The notes under the pieces are model-generated. The model saw only the letters and a list, made by a program, of their open reading frames with translations, was not told the DNA's origin and did not search any database. The translations under genes were made by a program, and so were the position numbers. A stretch of DNA of 10,727 nucleotides, from NCBI GenBank assembly GCA_002315335.1, contig DCGW01000011.1:1-10727 (forward strand), given 5' to 3'. This document shows positions 8,722 to 10,727 of the stretch, one piece after another. Each line of letters begins with the position of its first letter. Within the stretch, counting starts at the first letter, position 1. Source of the DNA: Firmicutes bacterium UBA1768 (GTDB lineage Bacteria; Bacillota; Clostridia; Peptostreptococcales; Anaerovoracaceae).

Positions 8722-8743
8722 GGGAAGCACAATGCTCTTTCCC
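8722..8743 (+). other. Stem-loop between hom and the SEC-C gene
   Basis: GGGA pairs with TCCC (8722-8725 with 8740-8743) and AGCA with TGCT (8726-8729 with 8733-8736), leaving a CAA loop and a 3-base bulge. No T-run follows, so it is not a standard terminator. It may be a processing or stability element between two cotranscribed genes. Confidence 0.35.
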
Positions 8744-8769
8744 ATATTATTAAAAAGGAGAACAGTATC

Positions 8770-9276
8770 ATGGAAAAATCACTATTTGAACAGTGGCGTT
8801 ACCTGATAGAAAATCAGACTGAAGAAACATTTCGCGACTTTTGGATCGCCTACAGCACGGCCGAAACCAAGATTTACACAGAAATAGTTTCCAAGCCAAG
8901 AAGACACCTTAAGGGTGTAGTACACGAATTAGCAGAAAAGTTTGAAACAACAGACGTAATTTTCACAGGTTTTCTTGATGGAATCAATTCCAGCTTAAAG
9001 GAGCCTCTCGACGTTGAAGCAACAACACCTGAGACAGAAATCGACCTCAAGGTAAGCTTTGCCGACCTCTACTACAATATGCTCGAAGCTGGTGCAGAAT
9101 ACCTCTATAACATTCCTGAATGGGAAAAGGCTCTGTCGGCTGAAAAGAGAGAAGAAATTACCAAAAAATGGAAAAAATCAAGGACTGTTGTTAAGGAAAA
9201 GGAACCAGGAAGAAACGACCCATGTCCTTGCGGCAGCGGCAAAAAGTACAAGAAGTGCTGCGGTGCAAACAAATAG
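8770..9276 (+). CDS. Small SEC-C zinc-motif protein of unknown function
   Basis: A 168-residue soluble protein. Residues 1-140 are an acidic, largely helical region rich in Glu and Lys that I do not recognise as a named domain. The C-terminus is a clear SEC-C motif, C152-x-C154-x8-C163-C164 within [18 protein letters not shown], a small zinc-binding module first defined at the end of SecA, where it contacts SecB and the ribosome. The motif occurs on many otherwise unrelated bacterial proteins, so it does not give a function here. There is no signal peptide or membrane helix. The start is set by AAAAAGGAG (8752-8760), nine bases upstream. It follows hom by 60 bp and is closed by a terminator, suggesting a hom-SEC-C unit. 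A direct role in threonine synthesis is not implied. Confidence 0.88.
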   Translation: MEKSLFEQWRYLIENQTEETFRDFWIAYSTAETKIYTEIVSKPRRHLKGVVHELAEKFETTDVIFTGFLDGINSSLKEPLDVEATTPETEIDLKVSFADLYYNMLEAGAEYLYNIPEWEKALSAEKREEITKKWKKSRTVVKEKEPGRNDPCPCGSGKKYKKCCGANK

Positions 9277-9290
9277 TCTTTGCAAGTTTT

Positions 9291-9319
9291 GAGGCGGATA
9301 CTACAAACCGCCTCTTTTT
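9291..9319 (+). terminator. Intrinsic terminator of the hom/SEC-C unit
   Basis: GAGGCGG (9291-9297) and CCGCCTC (9308-9314) form a perfect 7-bp GC-rich stem with a 10-base loop, followed by TTTTT. It begins 14 bases after the SEC-C protein stop codon. Confidence 0.9.
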
Positions 9320-9340
9320 ATTAGTCTTATATCCGCCAAT

Positions 9341-9369
9341 TAAAACAGGCTGCCGCGTTTGCGACAGCC
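9341..9369 (-). terminator. Intrinsic terminator of the argH-ornithine carbamoyltransferase unit
   Basis: Read on the minus strand, GGCTGTCGC (9361-9369) pairs with GCGGCAGCC (9348-9356), nine pairs including one G-U, around an AAAC loop, followed by TGTTTTA. It starts about 20 bases after the carbamoyltransferase stop codon and faces the plus-strand terminator 21 bases away, so the two converging units are insulated from each other. Confidence 0.9.
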
Positions 9370-9388
9370 CTTTTCGATACAATTCAGC

Positions 9389-10387
9389 TTATCTTCCCAT
9401 ATGTGTAACAAGAACAGCCTTGATTGTGTGGAGTCTGTTTTCGGCCTCATCAAAGACAACAGAATGCTTGCTTCTGAACACTTCATCAGAAACCTCACAA
9501 ATGTCAGCGCCATATTCCTCCATGCACTTTCTTGCAAAGCCCGTTTCCATATCATGGAAGGAAGGCAGACAGTGAAGGAAAATAACCTTGTCATTGCCGG
9601 TTTTTTTAAGCATATCCATAGTAACCTTATATGGTGTAAGCAGCTTAACTCTTTCTTCTACAAGCGCTTCCTCTCCCATGGAAATCCAAATATCTGTGTA
9701 AATTGCATCCGCACCTGCCAAAGCCTTGTCAAAGTCGTCTGTTACCGTTATTTTTGCACCTGACTCCTTCGCGCAGCCTTCTACTCTCCTGAGAAGCTCA
9801 GGTTCTGTCTGGAGCTGCTTCGGAGCTAATATCGCAAACTCGCAACCAAGCTTTGCCGCACAGATGAGCAGACAGTTTGCAACGTTGTTTCTTCCGTCAC
9901 CCACGAAAACCAGCTTCATTTTTTCGTACGGCTTGTCGATATGCTCCTTCATTGTAAGGAAGTCCGCAAGAGCCTGAGTCGGATGGTCAAAGTCTGTGAG
10001 TCCGTTGAAGACAGGTACTCCGGAATACTTTGCTAAGTCTTCAACCGTTTCCTGCCTAAAGCCTCTGAATTCAATTCCGTCATAAATTCTTCCAAGAACC
10101 TTAGCGCTGTCCTCAATGCTTTCCTTCTTGCCAAACTGACTGTCCGCCATTCCGAGGAAAACAGCATTTCCTCCCTCGTCAGCCATACCAACTTCGAAGG
10201 AAGAACGTGTTCTTGTTGAAGTCTTTTCAAAGAGCATAACAAGATTTTTTCCCTTGAGGCTTTCTCCTACTATTCCGGCTTTTTTCTTTGCCTTAAGCTC
10301 TTCGGCAGTTTTCAGCATAAAAAGTATTTCTTCTTTTGTGTAATCTAACAGAGTCAGAAAACTTCTTCCTTTCAGGTTAACGCCCAT
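9389..10387 (-). CDS. argF: Ornithine carbamoyltransferase
   Basis: Transfers the carbamoyl group from carbamoyl phosphate to ornithine, giving citrulline; a cytoplasmic trimer in the family. The product is 332 residues, normal length. The carbamoyl-phosphate loop is STRTRSSFE at 57-65, followed by GKKESIEDSA at 86-95, HPTQ at 135-138, the ornithine-side DIWISMGE at 232-239 and HCLP at 272-275 with the reactive C273. The frame stays open upstream to a TTG at 10405, but the ATG at 10387 is chosen because AAGGAGG (10394-10400) precedes it by six bases. It overlaps the end of argH by 11 bp, implying translational coupling. The argH partner argues for the biosynthetic role (ArgF), although the KTSTRTR and HCLPSFHD wording also resembles catabolic ArcB. 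The residues before HPTQ read LTDFD, where DEW or DEF is common, a small oddity. Confidence 0.95.
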   Translation of the reverse strand: MGVNLKGRSFLTLLDYTKEEILFMLKTAEELKAKKKAGIVGESLKGKNLVMLFEKTSTRTRSSFEVGMADEGGNAVFLGMADSQFGKKESIEDSAKVLGRIYDGIEFRGFRQETVEDLAKYSGVPVFNGLTDFDHPTQALADFLTMKEHIDKPYEKMKLVFVGDGRNNVANCLLICAAKLGCEFAILAPKQLQTEPELLRRVEGCAKESGAKITVTDDFDKALAGADAIYTDIWISMGEEALVEERVKLLTPYKVTMDMLKKTGNDKVIFLHCLPSFHDMETGFARKCMEEYGADICEVSDEVFRSKHSVVFDEAENRLHTIKAVLVTHMGR

Positions 10388-10727
10388 TTGCTTCCTCCTT
10401 CGCAATCTTTATCATGCGGTCAACGCTTTTAAACGAGGTTGAACCGTATGACTTTTTAGCTTTAATGCAATTTTTTATGTCGATGTTTTCATAAACATCT
10501 GCTTCAAACTTCGGCGAGAACTCTTTGAGTTCCTCAAGTGAAAGATCTTCTATTGCTATTCCCCTCTGAACACAGGTTAGCACAATATTTCCTATGATTT
10601 CGTGACATTCTCTGAAAGGCAGACCCTTAGATACTAAGTAGTCGGCCGCATCGGTTGCATTTGTAAAGCCCTTCTTTGCGGCAGCTTCCATATTTTCCTT
10701 TTTAACAGTTAATGTAGCCAGCATATC
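10377..10727 (-). CDS. argH: Argininosuccinate lyase, C-terminal part (continues past window)
   Basis: Cleaves argininosuccinate to arginine and fumarate, the last step of arginine synthesis. Only the last 116 residues are in the window, about a quarter of a normal 450-470 residue protein. The frame is open to the right edge, so the Met at 10724 is internal, not a start. Recognisable family sequence: the DMLATLTVKKENM stretch, the TNATDAADYLVSKGLPFRECHEIIG segment (first 15 residues read TNATDAADYLVSKGL) and the closing YGSTSF with a final basic helix. It is upstream of the carbamoyltransferase gene, whose start codon lies inside its last codons, so the two form one operon. Its promoter and catalytic regions are outside the window. 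Confidence 0.93.
   Translation of the reverse strand, partial: DMLATLTVKKENMEAAAKKGFTNATDAADYLVSKGLPFRECHEIIGNIVLTCVQRGIAIEDLSLEELKEFSPKFEADVYENIDIKNCIKAKKSYGSTSFKSVDRMIKIAKEEANGR

Noticed and set aside
9340..9763. Overlapping open frames on both strands around the carbamoyltransferase C-terminus
   Set aside because: They are out-of-frame shadows of the conserved carbamoyltransferase and cross its terminator.

Overview
This is an ordinary chromosomal window from what looks like an anaerobic, moderate-GC Firmicute of the class Clostridia. The evidence is strong AGGAGG-type ribosome binding sites before nearly every gene, A+T-rich promoters, a membrane pyrophosphatase next to glycolysis genes, and Firmicute-like protein signatures. 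The genus cannot be fixed from sequence alone. No mobile element, CRISPR array, rRNA or tRNA gene, or phage gene was seen.

Left part (1-5105, minus strand): a central-carbon and membrane-energy cluster read right to left. It runs from an extended -10 promoter near 5100 through gap (NAD-type glyceraldehyde-3-phosphate dehydrogenase), a single gene encoding phosphoglycerate kinase fused to triosephosphate isomerase, secG (preprotein translocase subunit), and hppA (membrane pyrophosphatase, cut by the window edge). An imperfect stem-loop between gap and the fusion gene could reduce readthrough. Gap and phosphoglycerate kinase catalyse consecutive steps, and triosephosphate isomerase supplies more substrate to gap. 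The pyrophosphatase turns pyrophosphate energy into an ion gradient.

Middle (5159-7311): trmL (tRNA wobble 2'-O-methyltransferase, minus strand) is divergent from a neurotransmitter:sodium symporter family amino-acid transporter (plus strand). About 210 bp of A+T-rich DNA between them holds a candidate promoter for each and an inverted repeat. The transporter ends at a textbook intrinsic terminator.

Right part (7312-10727): hom (homoserine dehydrogenase with an ACT domain) and a small SEC-C zinc-motif protein on the plus strand end at an intrinsic terminator. They converge on an arginine-metabolism pair on the minus strand, argH (C-terminal part only) followed by an ornithine carbamoyltransferase gene. 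These two overlap by 11 bp and end at their own terminator.

The most notable item is the linker-free phosphoglycerate kinase-triosephosphate isomerase fusion, an architecture best known from Thermotoga. The pyrophosphatase also carries residues typical of K+-dependent, Na+-pumping enzymes, which fits the presence of a sodium symporter nearby. I do not see an undescribed biological system in this window.
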